64,000 bases of DNA, taken from positions 110,227,563 to 110,291,562 of the forward strand of contig CM041297.1 of NCBI GenBank assembly GCA_023052935.1, read 5' to 3'. Made by a program: the position numbers and the translations under genes. This document shows, one piece after another, positions 35,228-47,204 of the stretch (its first letter is position 1; each line of letters begins with the position of its first letter). The stretch comes from Piezodorus guildinii. Its lineage: Eukaryota > Arthropoda > Insecta > Hemiptera > Pentatomidae. A model generated the notes under the pieces. It was given only the letters and a program-made list of their open reading frames with translations, was not told the origin of the DNA and made no database searches.

Positions 35228-35760
35228 CTAATTTAATATAGTTCTTATTTCTTCTTGTTTTCGGTCCTTTTCCAAACATTCTATTCTCAACTCTTTCAGA
35301 CAGGTAAAATTCCAGAATAGGTGTAAAATATCCTGCGGTAGGTTTAAATTACAAATGGCACATGCGAACACTAAATCCTTCTTATAAAGTTGGTAGTTAA
35401 ACCCTAGCGTTACTCCTCTTGCTCTGAATATTAGAGATTTGTTATACAAACTGAGGGAACTGTTGTGAATGCAGTTCTTTGACTGTTTTGGGTCTAGTGT
35501 TGCATATAATTTATGAAATTCGATACTCTTGGCTATGGCTATCATTTCATTTTTAATATTCACTTCAACTTTGTTTATTAAAAGTTTTAAGTGTTTCTTG
35601 ACTTATTTCTATTTCCATCTGATAACCAATTTTGTACCATTCATTTATACCATGATATTTTCTTTTCTAACACTATATTTGCCAAAGAATTTGGTTAAAC
35701 TGTCTGTTAATCGTAAGTATACGTTAGGTGATAGCACAACCGAACATTAATCGTTCAATT
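35228..35760 (-). pseudogene. LINE C-terminal fragment, clade uncertain
   Basis: The minus-strand frame 35563-35228 reads NIKNEMIAIAKSIEFHKLY, SLYNKSLIFRARGVTLGFNY, then CAICNLNLPQDILHLFWN, TCLKELRIECLEKD and EIRTILN. The Cys-x2-Cys..His..Cys pattern with HxF and the following ELRI helix resembles the terminal zinc-binding tail of several insect LINEs. Upstream (to about 35760) related residues continue through frameshifts and stops. No RT is present. Confidence 0.5.
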
Positions 35761-36649
35761 AAGCTTTACCTTTTGGTTGATTATACTTATAAATAATAAA
35801 AACATCACATATCGCAAAAAATCAGTATTAATGTAATCATTAGAATTTTATAATTAATAAATAATGCCAAAGCTGTGTTTAACGACCGATTTCGGTTTTC
35901 TGTACAGAGTATAAAAAAGATAAGCAAAATAAGCAACAAAATGCATTCGATTAGTAAGCTATCAACTATCGAGGAACGACAGTAATAAATGCGATGACAC
36001 TAAAAGATAAGATAAGGAAAATTACTGCAATAATCAGCACCCAACCTTCGATCCAATGTTGGAAATGAGATAAATAAGAACACCTGGCCCACTCTTTTTA
36101 TATAAAAGACAGTTTGAATAAATATTTTCAAGATTTCATTGATTTTAATACAGAAAAAAATGAAATCCATTTAACAAAAAAAAAATAGAACAGAAAATGT
36201 TCAGATATGAAGAATAAAAAATCTTATAAATAAATTAATTTCGTGAACTTTCTGCGTGAGGGTGGTTTTCCGAAGCAAAGACTATAAGGATTAGGGGTTA
36301 GATTAATCTCAGCAATAGACAAACGTTCGCTGGACTGGAACAAATCAAATTGAACGGAGATTATTCGTATTAAGCCCATGTTGGAAGGATCGATATTAAA
36401 GACACGTGGGAGACATTGATTCCAGACAGTGCCACCTTGATTTAGCCACGGCCTCCAAATACAGATTGCCCGTTCCGATCCAGGTGGCAGAGGACGAATC
36501 AGCAATGTATACAGCCAGAGAGGGACGTGTGTTCTTGCCAATCCGAAGGCGCCACGTAGTCGATAAACGTGACGGATACGGATTTTTTCGAGAAATACAT
36601 GGGTAAGGTGCTGGTACAAGAACACGCTTTGAGGCTGAAAAAAAAATTA
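35761..36649. other. Intergenic; open 133-codon minus frame at 36224-36625
   Basis: The minus-strand frame 36224-36625 lies in a GC-richer stretch next to a SINE. I do not recognise it; it may be an unnamed repeat or exon-like chance. No other feature seen. Confidence 0.3.
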
Positions 36650-36945
36650 ATTGTCTTACGGCCTACGATAGAGCATCTAAAGGGTTCGAACCCCAGCTGT
36701 AGCAGAAAGATTATTCATTCTGTTCTTTCAGCTGCAGGACAACATTGGGGCACTGAGGGTAGTTTATAGAGTGACAGTGAGGCCCTCTTAGGACACACCT
36801 AACCTCTATAAAGTGGTTACCCGAAAATTGGAGGAAAACCAAGCAGCTGAGCGTGATCTTGGCCTGATCATCTCCGGCCTAGAAACAGTTAAAATCTTTA
36901 TGTACAGAACCCAAGACCATTCATGGGTTGTAGACGTCGAGGTAT
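36650..36945 (+). mobile_element. SINE-B copy 3, with tRNA-like head
   Basis: GATAGAGCATCTAAAGGGTT leading into GGGTTCGAACCCC (a near-perfect B box) marks the head. The body reads GTGGTTACCCGAAAATTGGA, GGAAAACCAAGCAGCTGAGC, CCGGCCTAGAAACAG and ends TTCATGGGTTGTAGACGTCG plus T-run. It is the only SINE-B copy whose B box is intact. Confidence 0.75.
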
Positions 36946-37480
36946 TTTTTTAAATTTTATTTATAAAGAAAGCCCACCAACTGGTGAGTTGCCCAATGAC
37001 AGGTGATCACATTAAAAACATAGTATTTACTTTATAACATGACATATAAATAAACAAAATATAATAAAAAAAGTAACCAAATAAATAAGAATAAAACGAT
37101 TAAGCCATACATAAACAAAATAATATATAACAAAACACCATTACAGAACAAGGAAAAATAAGTCAATTCCTTCATATATAATCAAAAAGGAAAAATATAA
37201 TAAAATACAGTTTCTGAATAGAGAAAAACAAAACAATCACTTCATACATTAAAATACAAAATGACAACTGACAAACAGCATAGCAATAATCAACAAAAAA
37301 AGAAAAAAAATAGAAAGACAAAACAGAAAAAATAAAAAGAGGAAGGAAATATACAAAAAAAAATTAAATACAATAAGGAAAAAAATGCCGAAGCTCAGAA
37401 ATTATTAACTTATATAATTAAATCTTGAATTAATTTTTTTCAAAGTGATAAAATTTATAAGGTTCTCCATCAAATTCGTA
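36946..37480 (-). mobile_element. Probable LINE 3' UTR, minus strand
   Basis: The minus strand ends GATCACCTGTCATTGGGCAA, CTCACCAGTTGGTGGGC, then TTTATAAATAAA and A-rich sequence. This looks like a polyadenylation signal at the end of a retrotransposon. Upstream is a long low-complexity UTR and possible last codons near 37400-37480. Clade unknown. Confidence 0.4.
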
Positions 37481-38111
37481 TTGTTTTTCATTTCTAGAAT
37501 TTAGTCTTCCGAAATAGGTATTTTAATAACACGTGTACCCATTTAGCTACGTCCGTAACTAAATAAGAAATATTCTGTTATTCCAATAATAATCCTGTAA
37601 AAATAATTAGTAAATTCCATATAATCGTAACTAATTATTCGGTGTGTATTGTACTGTACATTCCAACAGTAAATGTATTTCTATCGGATTAAGTATACAA
37701 AATAGTCTAAGAACCGGTATAATGTTGGAGTGGAAATTCCTAGCCGGTTAAGAAAATCATGGCTTACAGAAAAAGATCGCAAATCTTCGTTGTTTTTTTT
37801 TTTCTTTTTTTGCTTATTTTGGCTAACAGAATTTCTTGAGTTTTAAAGAAAAGTAGTCTTTGCCCTTAGGGAGACAAAAGATTTCCTAATATTACTTTTA
37901 GATGTGTGAGGGATGTTTTTTATTACGCCACTAAAGTCATTAAAAAAATAAATTAATAAACAATAAAAATCTAATTTTAAACACGTTAATAAGTTGAATC
38001 CTTAAAAATATAAAGAATCATAGTGACATTTTCCTTTATCGATAAAAAATACATTAAAATATTGGTAGGTCGTCGACTTCAAAGCGAAAAACATGTTAAC
38101 TTATTTTAGGT
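37481..38111. other. Intergenic, no gene recognised
   Basis: AT-rich with no motif. Confidence 0.4.
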
Positions 38112-38352
38112 CAAGTGGAAATAATCAGGAGTTAGTCTGGTAAACATTTTATTTTAATTTTGCCGACTTTTCGGCTCAAATACGTGAGCCCTCTTCAGGA
38201 CAGTAATGAGCTATGCCGAGAATAAACTACTTTATTATGGCATAAATGCTCTTAATTTATGCTCGGCATGGCTCATTACTACTCACATTTGTGAGCCGAA
38301 ACGTTGACAAAATTAAAATACTGCTAACCAGATTGACTGCTGACTATTTCTC
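38112..38352. mobile_element. Nested palindrome with two hairpin-GAAA motifs
   Basis: The left arm has, on the minus strand, CTGAAGA, G, a GGCTC..GAGCC stem and GAAAAG (38168-38198). The right arm has CTCACATTTGTGAGCCGAAA then CG on the plus strand (38282-38303). The outer arms share AATTTTGCCGACTTTTCGGC versus its near inverse. An inner inverted repeat (AGTAATGAGCTATGCCGAG, one mismatch) sits between. No open frame. Confidence 0.75.
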
Positions 38353-39204
38353 CTTATTATAATTGCAATGGTATAGCATACATCCTCAATATGTTGATTT
38401 ATTTTTTGTCAGAATATTAATTTTCAGAAACTTTTTCTAGGACGTGGAACAAATTCTTTATTTATTTTTATTATATCTATACATGATAAAGCCATCTTAG
38501 AAATGAACGTTCGTATTTCGGCATAGGCTCCTAAATTCTAATTTAATAGAAATGGAGGTATTACTTACTGAGTTTACTACCAGCGGCCATATTGACTGTA
38601 ACTTTATGCAGCCGTAAAATGGAACGACGGAGAGGAAGCGGTCCTAAGTATCTGAATACACAACCGCTAACTGACAATTCCATTACACGAGCTAACACGA
38701 CAGTTTGGTTTATGGAAGTGGTCGCATAAGCGGGAAAAAAAACAATAAAGTCTAATGGAAGACAACCTGTAGTTTTATTTGCAACAGAAAATCCAGAACT
38801 AAACTGAAATAAAGGCACTGGGAAAACAACGTTCATTTCCTGCACAGTAAACTGTATTCTTGTTTGTTCAGGAATGTCTTACATTATATTAAGACTTTTT
38901 TTTATTATTACTATATTTGCTTACTAGTCCTTCGAAAACGTATATAAATAATAATAATGACGGTGGAAGCCTGGAGTCGCCTACACACCAAGCCTCACGT
39001 TTTCCTCCCCCCTGTGTTTATAAATACCGATTCCTGAAAATAAACTTCCAGTCAAATGTCCCTGTGATGCCTGGAAGAAGATATATGATCAACTATTAGT
39101 CACCAGGATTCTGTCTATACTTAGATTTTAGTACAGTATTAAATTGAGTGCTGAGTATTGAGTTATAAAATAAGTTTTTCAATATTTTAATTCAATCCTC
39201 TCGG
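38353..39204. other. Intergenic; 94-codon minus frame 38561-38845
   Basis: The minus-strand frame has no motif I recognise. Otherwise nothing seen. Confidence 0.3.
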
Positions 39205-39738
39205 TGTTTATAATTAATTATTACTTGGTCAATAATCTATACATATTCTAAAAAACGCTGCCAACTATTACACAATAGTTTATTATTTCCAAATAACAAT
39301 ATTAGGGTATAACTGTTTATATGGCTGTTGATAGGCAATTAAGTAATATGAAAAGCACCAATTCAAAACATCATAACACTACCACTAATTTCAAAACGCA
39401 ATAGCTAAGCTAGTTGTAAACCAAATTCAATGATTCTGTTTTCATTTGGTCCAAAAAAACACTACATTTTTTTTTTCTATCTTCAAAAATAACTGAGTTA
39501 TTGAATAAAATCCTTTTAATCGGCCGCCATTATAAAACTAACCAACTGAAAATTGACGTCTAGGTGTTAGGATCATCGTTGAATGGACTAGTATTTTTGA
39601 GGCGAATTTCAAAAAAATTGGTCCAGTAATTTCGGAGAAATGCCGCGGACGGCGGACGGCGGAGAAACGGATTTTTTTTATTCGTTATACGTATTCTACG
39701 CGAAACGTTTGCTCTCAAATTGTGAGCAGGGTTAATTT
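39205..39738 (-). repeat. Rep-F copy, minus strand
   Basis: On the minus strand: TTTGAGAGCAAACGTTTCGC, GCCGTCCGCCGTCCGCGG (a CCGTCCG minirepeat), TACTGGACCAATTTTTTTGA, TAATGGCGGCCGATT, TTCAATAACTCAGTTATTTT and AAACAGTTATACCCTAATAT. The first blocks recur at 43070-43230 and 63540-63780, the last at 9540. Confidence 0.65.
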
Positions 39739-39894
39739 TTTTTTTTTGTGGATTGGAAAGGTTGGTAATAATAAACCAAAAGGACTAGTTTAGGTGCTTT
39801 TATGCATACCTCGCCAAGGGTGGCTTTATCCTCATCTCTGAAGAAAACACCTACTAGGTATGTTCTTATTCCAATCCTTGCGTGCCAGAAAACC

Positions 39895-40140
39895 TTCCGA
39901 AATATATTTGACCTCCTCACCCTTCGCTCATCCTTACATACCCTAAATACAAGATCTCAACCTAGCGATTTATATGTACCATCTCACAGAACTGCATCCT
40001 TTGAAAAGTCCTTCATCATCTCTCCTACCATCATTTGGAACTCACCACGCATCTCCCTTCACAAAGTATCATCCTTAACCACATTCAAGCACCAGTTATT
40101 TCTTCTTCTCCTAAAATATCAAACTTCCGCACACATGTAA
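39895..40140 (+). pseudogene. CR1/L2-like LINE C-terminus (copy C6)
   Basis: The frame ending at 40140 reads FDLLTLRSSLHTLNTRSQPS, DLYVPSHRTASFEKSFI and SPTIIWNSP. These align with LQFKSTIHTQETRSCLSDLY and SHRTKKYEFSF of C3. The residues before about 39895 in the same frame are unrelated, which marks the truncation. The UTR seems to follow to about 40300 without a clear terminal hairpin. Confidence 0.65.
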
Positions 40141-40659
40141 ATTGTCTCATTCTAATTATGCGCTATTTAATTCATAAACTTTTCATCTGTTTTATTTATA
40201 TATTCTACATATTTTAATTGTATATATCTCATATCTATGATATGTTAGATATGTAAATATCACTAAATAAGAGTAATGTATGTAATTATCATGATAAAAA
40301 TTATTTTGATTTCATCAATTCAACCAAGATTCCTTATTTTTAAGTGCTTTTTGCTTGCTTATAATGGAAGAGAAAAAACATTTTCGTCACTTAATGATTT
40401 TTTATTTCCGTAAATGAACATACGTTGCACAGACGGTTAACAAAATTTGCAATCTGTATTGCGATGATGCCATAGAATAAAGCACCTTAAGTGGTGGTTT
40501 GCTCGGTTTAGAAACGGAAATTTTGACTTAGACGACGCAAAGCGACTTCATCCTTCAACTTTTGATGATGACCAAATTCAAAAAAAGTTACCTGAAAGAT
40601 GACAACATGTAAACGATTAAAATAGGTTAATATAATTGATAACAATTATAAGAATTTTA

Positions 40660-41042
40660 AGTTTTTTATTCCAAAATCCTTCGTAAAATCCTCAACGCTC
40701 CTTACTTTATCACGAATAAACTTATCCATAAAGACTTTAATGTTCCCTATGTTACTGATTTGGCCAGGACCTGGTATCAATCCTTTCATGACAAACTCCA
40801 TTCTCACTCTAACCCACTAGTTTCAATCCTTTCTTCCTCTTCAATTCCGGATAATCCTCCGAGGCGCCTGAAAAGGAAATGGCCCCGGGACCTTCTAGTT
40901 TAGAATATTTTTAGAGTGCTACCACTGGGTAGTGTCTCTACATGTTTTTCATGACAGTTTTGTATATTACCATCACATTTACTAGATGTATTTTTATTTA
41001 ATACAGTTGTAAATATCAATAAATATGTTTAAAAAAAAAAAA
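40660..41042 (+). pseudogene. Jockey-clade LINE C-terminus and UTR (copy J2)
   Basis: Codons for KILRKILNAPYFITNKLIHK, DFNVPYVTDLARTWY and LKRKWPRDLLV match J1. The UTR reads GTGCTACCACTGGGTAGTGT, then TACAGTTGTAAATATCAATA and poly(A) to 41042. Sharply 5'-truncated. Confidence 0.75.
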
Positions 41043-41779
41043 GTTTTTATTGAAATCACCAAACGCTACGAATTTATTTCAACTCAATATTTACTTCTTA
41101 ACGTTGATAAATGCCATAAACTAACTAAAACAATAATATATGCAATAACTAAGCAATCAATTCCTTTTATATTTTATCATAATTAAACTAATACACATAC
41201 CAATTATGTTATCAGCTTACCCAGGATTATCAAACTGATTCAGCAAACTTACCTGCAACAAAACAAAATTATATAAATCAGATTGCCCTATCATATTTAT
41301 ATTTATTGTTGTTATATTTTTATAATACATATTTTCAATATTGCAACATTCTAACCATGAGAAAAAAAAATACCTGTGCCTCTACAAGGGGTCTTGAGCT
41401 CAGTAAATATGGAGATTCGTACTGTTTTTTAGGTAAACGGCTGTTGTTTTTATATGATTTTTAACAATTTCTTACAAGTCCAATGTTATATATTATTGTA
41501 GTTATTCTATCTTATTTATTTATAATCATTATTCATTTATATTTAAAGAAATACAATCAATTACAAACAGGGAATTGATAAATTGTGTTGAGACAAATAA
41601 AAATAAAATATGAAAATCTAGTACGTTCAACACAAGACATTCTTTCACTAACATCCTTTGTTAAAATTTAAAATTTAAGAACTTTTAAATAAAGTTAGTC
41701 TTAAAAAAAAGGTTAAAGAATGAAAATTTACTTTCGATAAAAACAAGTTTCTCATGAAATATCTACTAAATTATTATCA
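41043..41779. other. Intergenic with one SINE-B scrap
   Basis: At 41371-41435 the minus strand matches the SINE-B 3' end (GTACGAATCTCCATATTTAC, CCCTTGTAGAGGCACAGG). The rest is AT-rich with no gene. Confidence 0.5.
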
Positions 41780-42130
41780 ACAACAATCCACTTTTCATCA
41801 CCCTTAAACACCTTTCGAAGATTAAGTAGATAATATAACATTTCTTCTAAAATCTATAGCTTTCCAACGGTTATCTATAAATTTAATCACTGTTCTGATA
41901 TTCCAAAAAACAAAAACTAAATAAAAAATATTTTTAGCTTTTCTCCTTTAGTCGAATATTAAATTCATTCAGATAATATTTTTACTTGTTTTTTATCTAT
42001 GCATAAAAGATAATTTAGCTAACATTTTCGAATCTACAAGATTAAATGTACTTTAGAAAAGAATCACCATTTAAGTACTGTCAGACTTTTTCAATCACAA
42101 TTAATTTTAAATAAAAATAAAAAAACTTGA
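41780..42130 (-). repeat. Rep-A copy 4, partial
   Basis: Minus-strand anchors AGATTTTAGAAGAAATGTTA, AGCTTTCCAACGGTTATC (as read on plus) and CTTTTCTCCTTTAGTCG in family order. Confidence 0.55.
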
Positions 42131-42239
42131 AGTTACTTTTGATGTTATTTTATTTGGTTTTTCAATTTTCTTCTGCCTATGTATTTCTGTTGTCGTTTTT
42201 TATATTTATTTTATGTTTCAAAGGATGATATAATTCAAG

Positions 42240-42345
42240 TGGCGTTCAATACATTATTTATAAAAATAGTGCAAAATATTTATTGTTAAACATTTCTAAC
42301 GTTTCTATTTACATTTCATGTCTTCATCAGGGTTTCACTTTCCAA
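42240..42345 (-). other. CTGATGA..GAAACG motif, minus strand
   Basis: On the minus strand CTGATGA (42330-42324) is followed by ACATGAAATGT (self-pairing) and then GAAACG near 42305-42300. The spacing differs from other members, and no inverted arm is seen nearby. Confidence 0.4.
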
Positions 42346-42954
42346 ACTCACGGAAGCAACTAAGTTGCTAGGGTTGCTTCCGCAAGTTCGTTGAAATCTT
42401 GATTAATTGCTAAACGCAAAAGCCTGTAACAGTTGCGTGATACGTAATATATTTGAGATAAATCATCATTATTACTAAACTTTCCCAAGACTTCCCATTG
42501 TCCTGATACTTCCGAACATCCTGAGATTCCCTCCATCATACAAGAGGAACTTAGATTACCACAAGAGATGCGGACGAGTACCGCAGGCACCTCTTGAGTA
42601 CGTGAGTTCACGACTGATAAAACACCGTAGGCGAGTGGTTATGTGAGAATGCCTTTCCGTCTGACCTCTCCCTGCCTTTCCAACGCAGTGAAAGTTTCTT
42701 ACGTCTGTAGCAAGTTCTTTTGCAGGCAATCGTAAGTTGTTTTCGCTAGAAATATATACACATATGTATTATAAGATGAGGCTTTGCAAACTTTTTTTTT
42801 TTTTTATACTCATATCATTCACATCCCGAAATAATCGACATGTGAACAACCCATATACCTAACAACACGCATTCGAAAGCGAAAACGAGGGAGTGGGAAT
42901 TATAGATCTTGTTAATCACACATCCTAATCCAAAGACAAATGAAGTTACAAATG
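42346..42954. other. Intergenic, no gene recognised
   Basis: Short minus-strand frames (42360-42611, 42815-43027) lack motifs. Confidence 0.35.
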
Positions 42955-43870
42955 TAAACAAAGCCTTATAAATTTGTCTTGTCTTCCGGTATATTATTTT
43001 CAATAACGAACCTTTGCAATCGACCAAAAAAAAAAAAAATATATAAATACCCCTTAATATTTGAGGGCTTACGTTTCAAGATGCGTAAACCCGAGAATAC
43101 GGATAAAAAAAAATTCGCCGTCTAAACTATTGGACCAATTTTGTTTTTTAAATTCGCTTCAAAAATACTACAGCATGCAACGATGATTTTAACACTTTCA
43201 AATTTGCTGGTTATTTTTTAAATGGCGGCCGATTGAATATATACTAAGGGAAATCATTGTGATCGTGAAAATTTTCGTATTTTAGTTTTCAACGGAAATA
43301 CACGTTTTAGGGCCCCCTGAGTCTAAATTACCAATTCACAGGAAAAGGTCAATGTGTGTGTCCGTGCCCGTATGTGTGTGAGGTAAGTCTAGCTCGAAAA
43401 CGAAAAGTCGTACGAAAATTAAATTTCATATTTAAGACAACTATGAGCCCTAGATGTTACAACAACTTTTTCACCAAAATCGGCGAGCTAGAAGAACCAC
43501 ATTATACCATAGACTTTGCAATTTTATACGATTTTCTCAATAATCGCTCAATCTGTTTAGATTGATTCTTCAGTGATTCGAAGGACAATAATATAGATGT
43601 ATAATATACCGTTCCAAAGCTAAAGATTTTAGAAAAAATATTACTTTATCCACAAAATTCGTAAAAGGTAATCAAGAGTGATGTAAATCAAAAGAAACAA
43701 AATGATTGTTGTATATAATATTACAAAAGATTATTTGATAAAAGACATGTTCCAAAGGAAACTCAGTGTAATTAATTCTTTGACCTTTTTCAAATCTATC
43801 GTTATTTAAAAATTACTGAATTGATTTTAACATGTGCTGCGCGCACCACATTTTATAAAAAGTTTGATAC
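42955..43870 (+). repeat. Rep-F plus Rep-A, most continuous copy
   Basis: Order: TTATTTTCAATAACGAACC, GAGGGCTTACGTTTCAAGAT, ATTGGACCAATTTTG, GGCGGCCGATTGAATATAT, then directly CTAAGGGAAATCATTGTGAT (Rep-A start), CAACTTTTTCACCAAAATCG, CGATTTTCTCAATAATCGCT, ATAATATACCGTTCCAAAGC, ending TGTGCTGCGCGCACCACA. No intact long frame. Confidence 0.65.
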
Positions 43871-44356
43871 CGACATCAAGGTACAAGTTGTTCCTGTTCC
43901 ACAACTGTTCCTATTTTTTTTTTTTAAATGATTACCAACTACTACCCACCCAGATTATTCAAAAACGGAGGTAGGAGTTTATCCAATATGTTGTTTTGGT
44001 TCGACTGCAATCGATTTGTTTGCAGTTTCATACAGTCTGACATAGAAATTTCATATGTAAAGATTTTTGTAAAGAACTCTCACAAGAACAAGAATTACAA
44101 ATATCCAAAAAATATTTATTTAAAGAAAAATGGTTAAAAAAATACAAATTACAATAAATATTAATAAAATCTTCAAGCCAATTTCTTTTTAACATGTGTC
44201 GGTTTTTTAAAAAATATTGTAGCTCTTTGAATTAAAATATCACATGTCAGGAAGATCAAATGTGGCATCGGTAGGTTTTAAACGATAAAGAATAACAGAG
44301 AACATTGTTTTTTTAATGTATTTTTTACAAAGTTAAAACTTAAAGACGTAGAGTAA

Positions 44357-44387
<31 letters not shown>

Positions 44388-45534
44388 CAAAGTGATCAGG
44401 CACATAGGTGTTCTAAAATCCTAATAATTACTGATTCATGTTTTATTAAATAAGCCATAAATTAAAAAAAAAAAAAAATGATTTTAGCGTCTCTCATGTC
44501 CTGAAGTCTCGAATACCACTTTAGCCTAGAACTCATAATTGTGGTGAGTTGACAAAGTTGAGTAGAGCCCGTGGCTTTTTGTTTCGACTTGGTTCACACA
44601 TAAACACGATAGCAATTGATGGTTGCTTGCATATTCGCTGTCACATAAAAACTCCGGAAGAAACATGTGTTTCCTACCCGAGGAGGAGATCGTGGTCCTC
44701 AAGAACAGCCGCCCTGTAATCTCAACCAGAGGAGCAAAAAGAAAACTTTACGATAGCGATAAACGGTTTATTGCCAGAGCAAGCAGCTGTGATGTTGTGC
44801 CGCTGATAGTGAGTGCTCCAGCCCACACTTTGTTCCTAACTCGCACTTTGTGCTCTCTCACTGCTTTGGGTCTCAGAGTTCCTTTAACTTCCCAACCAAA
44901 GTTTTGCAAAGGGAAAATCCAGAACTGGTACGTGCTTGGCAAGAACGAGAGATTTGAGAAAACTTTATAAACTAAGTCATATCTCATGTTTTCTATAAAA
45001 TAATTTCTATTAATCATATTAAGGAAACCAACCATTACGGAGTCCCAACTAAATCAGTGGTCAACAATTTTATTTTTTTTACTAAATTAAATCAAAGTTT
45101 AGAAAATCATGATTTAAATTCGTTTTCATTTTTTTTAAATAAAAATAATTAATTTTCTATGCAAATAAACATGACCATGTAAGACACCTTGCATAAATTA
45201 GTAGTCAAAAACAGATTTAAATCCTCTAGAACCCACGAAGAGTCAGGGATTCTGTAAACATGAAGAATCGTAGAATCCCGTGCCTTAATGGCTAAGCAGA
45301 AAGTATTCAAGCCTAGAACACGACTCTTCTACTTGTTTTCTTCCTGAATAGATGAGCCCCAGGAGGTTTTCTCTATCCCGGGACCCGAAAATTAGTAGTC
45401 CACTGGACCAACACCGTCTAAACTACAAACGTAAAGATTGGTTTTATTTTTTGGCGATAATCGGTTTGAAAAAGCAAACTTGTTTTATAAAATTTATTTA
45501 ACATAATACTGGAAATAAACTAGTTTCTGTAGAT
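43871..45534. other. Intergenic; open frames on both strands at 44623-45035
   Basis: A GC-richer block has a 115-codon plus frame (44623-44970) and a 95-codon minus frame (44748-45035). Neither has a motif I can name. A T-run of about 30 lies at 44355-44383. The block 45270-45440 is GC-richer but unassigned. Confidence 0.35.
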
Positions 45535-45660
45535 TTTTTTAGTATACATAATTGATTTTTATAACTATGTATACAATAAATACAAGTAAAATTGCTAAGT
45601 TCTAATTATGGTCGTTCAAAAGTCTTGTGAAGAAACTATCCAGCGGTAGCACTTAAGTTA
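45535..45660 (-). mobile_element. Jockey-type 3' UTR fragment (copy J5)
   Basis: On the minus strand GTGCTACCGCTGGATAGTTT, CTTCACAAGAC, then TTTACTTGTATTTATTGTAT and ATAAAAATCAATTATGTATA match the UTRs of J1 and J2. No coding part remains. Confidence 0.55.
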
Positions 45661-46019
45661 GTTTAGCTTAGCTATATAATCCATAACTACATAATTTTTT
45701 CTCAATCGCCTCAGAGGTTTATCAGGAATATGAGGCGATGATAGGTTGAGGATTTGCGAACAAGGGGATTTGTGTGGGTAGAACATTTGGAATTAAAAGA
45801 TATATATATATATATATCTTTTTCGGGATAGGTCTCAGATTAATGGAATATTAAGGTCATTATGGATGATTTAATTTGTGACGACCTAAGCAGGATTTCA
45901 GGATTTGCGAAGGAGTATGGATTGGATGCAAGAGGAATTAGATGGTTCAGTAGGGCATTTGTTTAAATATTGAATTTTAATTAGTATAAAGGAAAAAAAA
46001 GTTTTGTAATTATCGGATT
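45661..46019. other. Intergenic with a short (TA)n
   Basis: TA repeat at about 45800-45817. A 23-codon frame near 45863-45966 (FAKEYGLDARGIRWFSRAFV at its end) is unassigned. Confidence 0.3.
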
Positions 46020-46430
46020 TAAACCTCTTCGAGGGATCATTTTACGGAAGTGTATTTGCAATGTTTAATACCCGGATCAGAGCCTCTGTTTTTCAGCAGG
46101 AAAATCGAGCAACTCCGCTCCACACCGCATTAGCCCCACTATATTCCGAAGATACTTCTGAAGGGTTCTTCAGGACTTCTCTCTTCTTCATCTGGCAGCC
46201 GGTCTTTGAGGAATTACATCCAGAGCCTAACACAGGCCCCGCAGTTTTGCACCGAGTGCCGGAACCTGTCCAACCTGACCGAAGACCCAGGACACCCTAG
46301 ACGACGAGGACGAACGCTCCGCCAGCCATCACCTAACATATAAGGCGTAAATTATTTATAGAGACCTGGCCCTCTCTCATTTATGTTTGTGACAGTTCCT
46401 CAATAAAATTAACGTAAAGAACACGCAATT
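46020..46430 (+). other. GC-richer block ending in a polyadenylation-like signal
   Basis: A 79-codon plus frame (46061-46300) is followed by ACATATAAGGCGTAAATTAT and TTCCTCAATAAAATTAACGT, a TATA-like and AATAAA-like pair about 50 bp apart. This could be a decayed solo LTR or the 3' end of an unknown transcript. There is no second copy in the window to test the LTR idea. Confidence 0.3.
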
Positions 46431-47204
46431 TTTTTTTCTCATTGAGATACATAAAGGGCTCTCGGTTCTAAAGCACATACCAGGCCCCGAAATTGTACAG
46501 TAATAATAAATTATAATCTGTGATTGTATTGTAGTGAGTCCTGAAGATTAGAAAAGCCCAAAAACGATGACTCCTAATTGCTACTGGTTTAAAAGTGGAA
46601 TTTTGAAAAGGATCTAAGAACATTTTTTATTGTAATTATGACGGTATCATTTTATTATTTTTAGCTCGACATTGATAAGTAGCCTTCTCTGTTGGTTCTT
46701 CACCTCTACCCCTAATGAGTTCCTTCCAACACCTGACGAAGATGCCGAGCCTAAATAAGGTAACTGAACGGCTATAAGAGACGGAGTCCTGACCTGAATT
46801 ACCTTACACTCTGGAGATGACCACTCCCCTAAGGAGACCGGTGACCCAGTGCAAATCCAGTTTCACTCCTGCCTCGACTGGCCCATCTGCAACTTCTGCA
46901 ATTTTCCGGTCTGTCGGTCCGATCGGAATCCCATTTCCACGCCACTTGCATACATTTAGAAACTTTTTAATTGAGTATAATAGCACCTTTCTTTGGTAAT
47001 TATCTTGATTACTGGCTACAGCTATATAATCACTATCCGAACAAGATACATCGGAGTAGGCCAGTTTCATGGTAAGTTATAGATTTAGTACGACTGGTTG
47101 TTGAAAAGAGGCTGTTTATATTAAATAATTAATAACTTCATAATGTAAATTAAATAAGACTAGGTAAATATATGAATTTTTCTTAGGACTATGAATCTCC
47201 TGAC
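46431..47204. other. Intergenic, no gene recognised
   Basis: Weak CCTGAAGATTAG and CACCTGACGAAGATGCCGAG phrases occur but lack the stem and GAAACG. A minus frame at 46804-47070 has no motif. Confidence 0.35.

Noticed and set aside
46548..46800. Further members of the CTGANGA..GAAACG group (CCTGAAGATTAG, CACCTGACGAAGATGC)
   Set aside because: No convincing stem and no GAAACG at the right distance.
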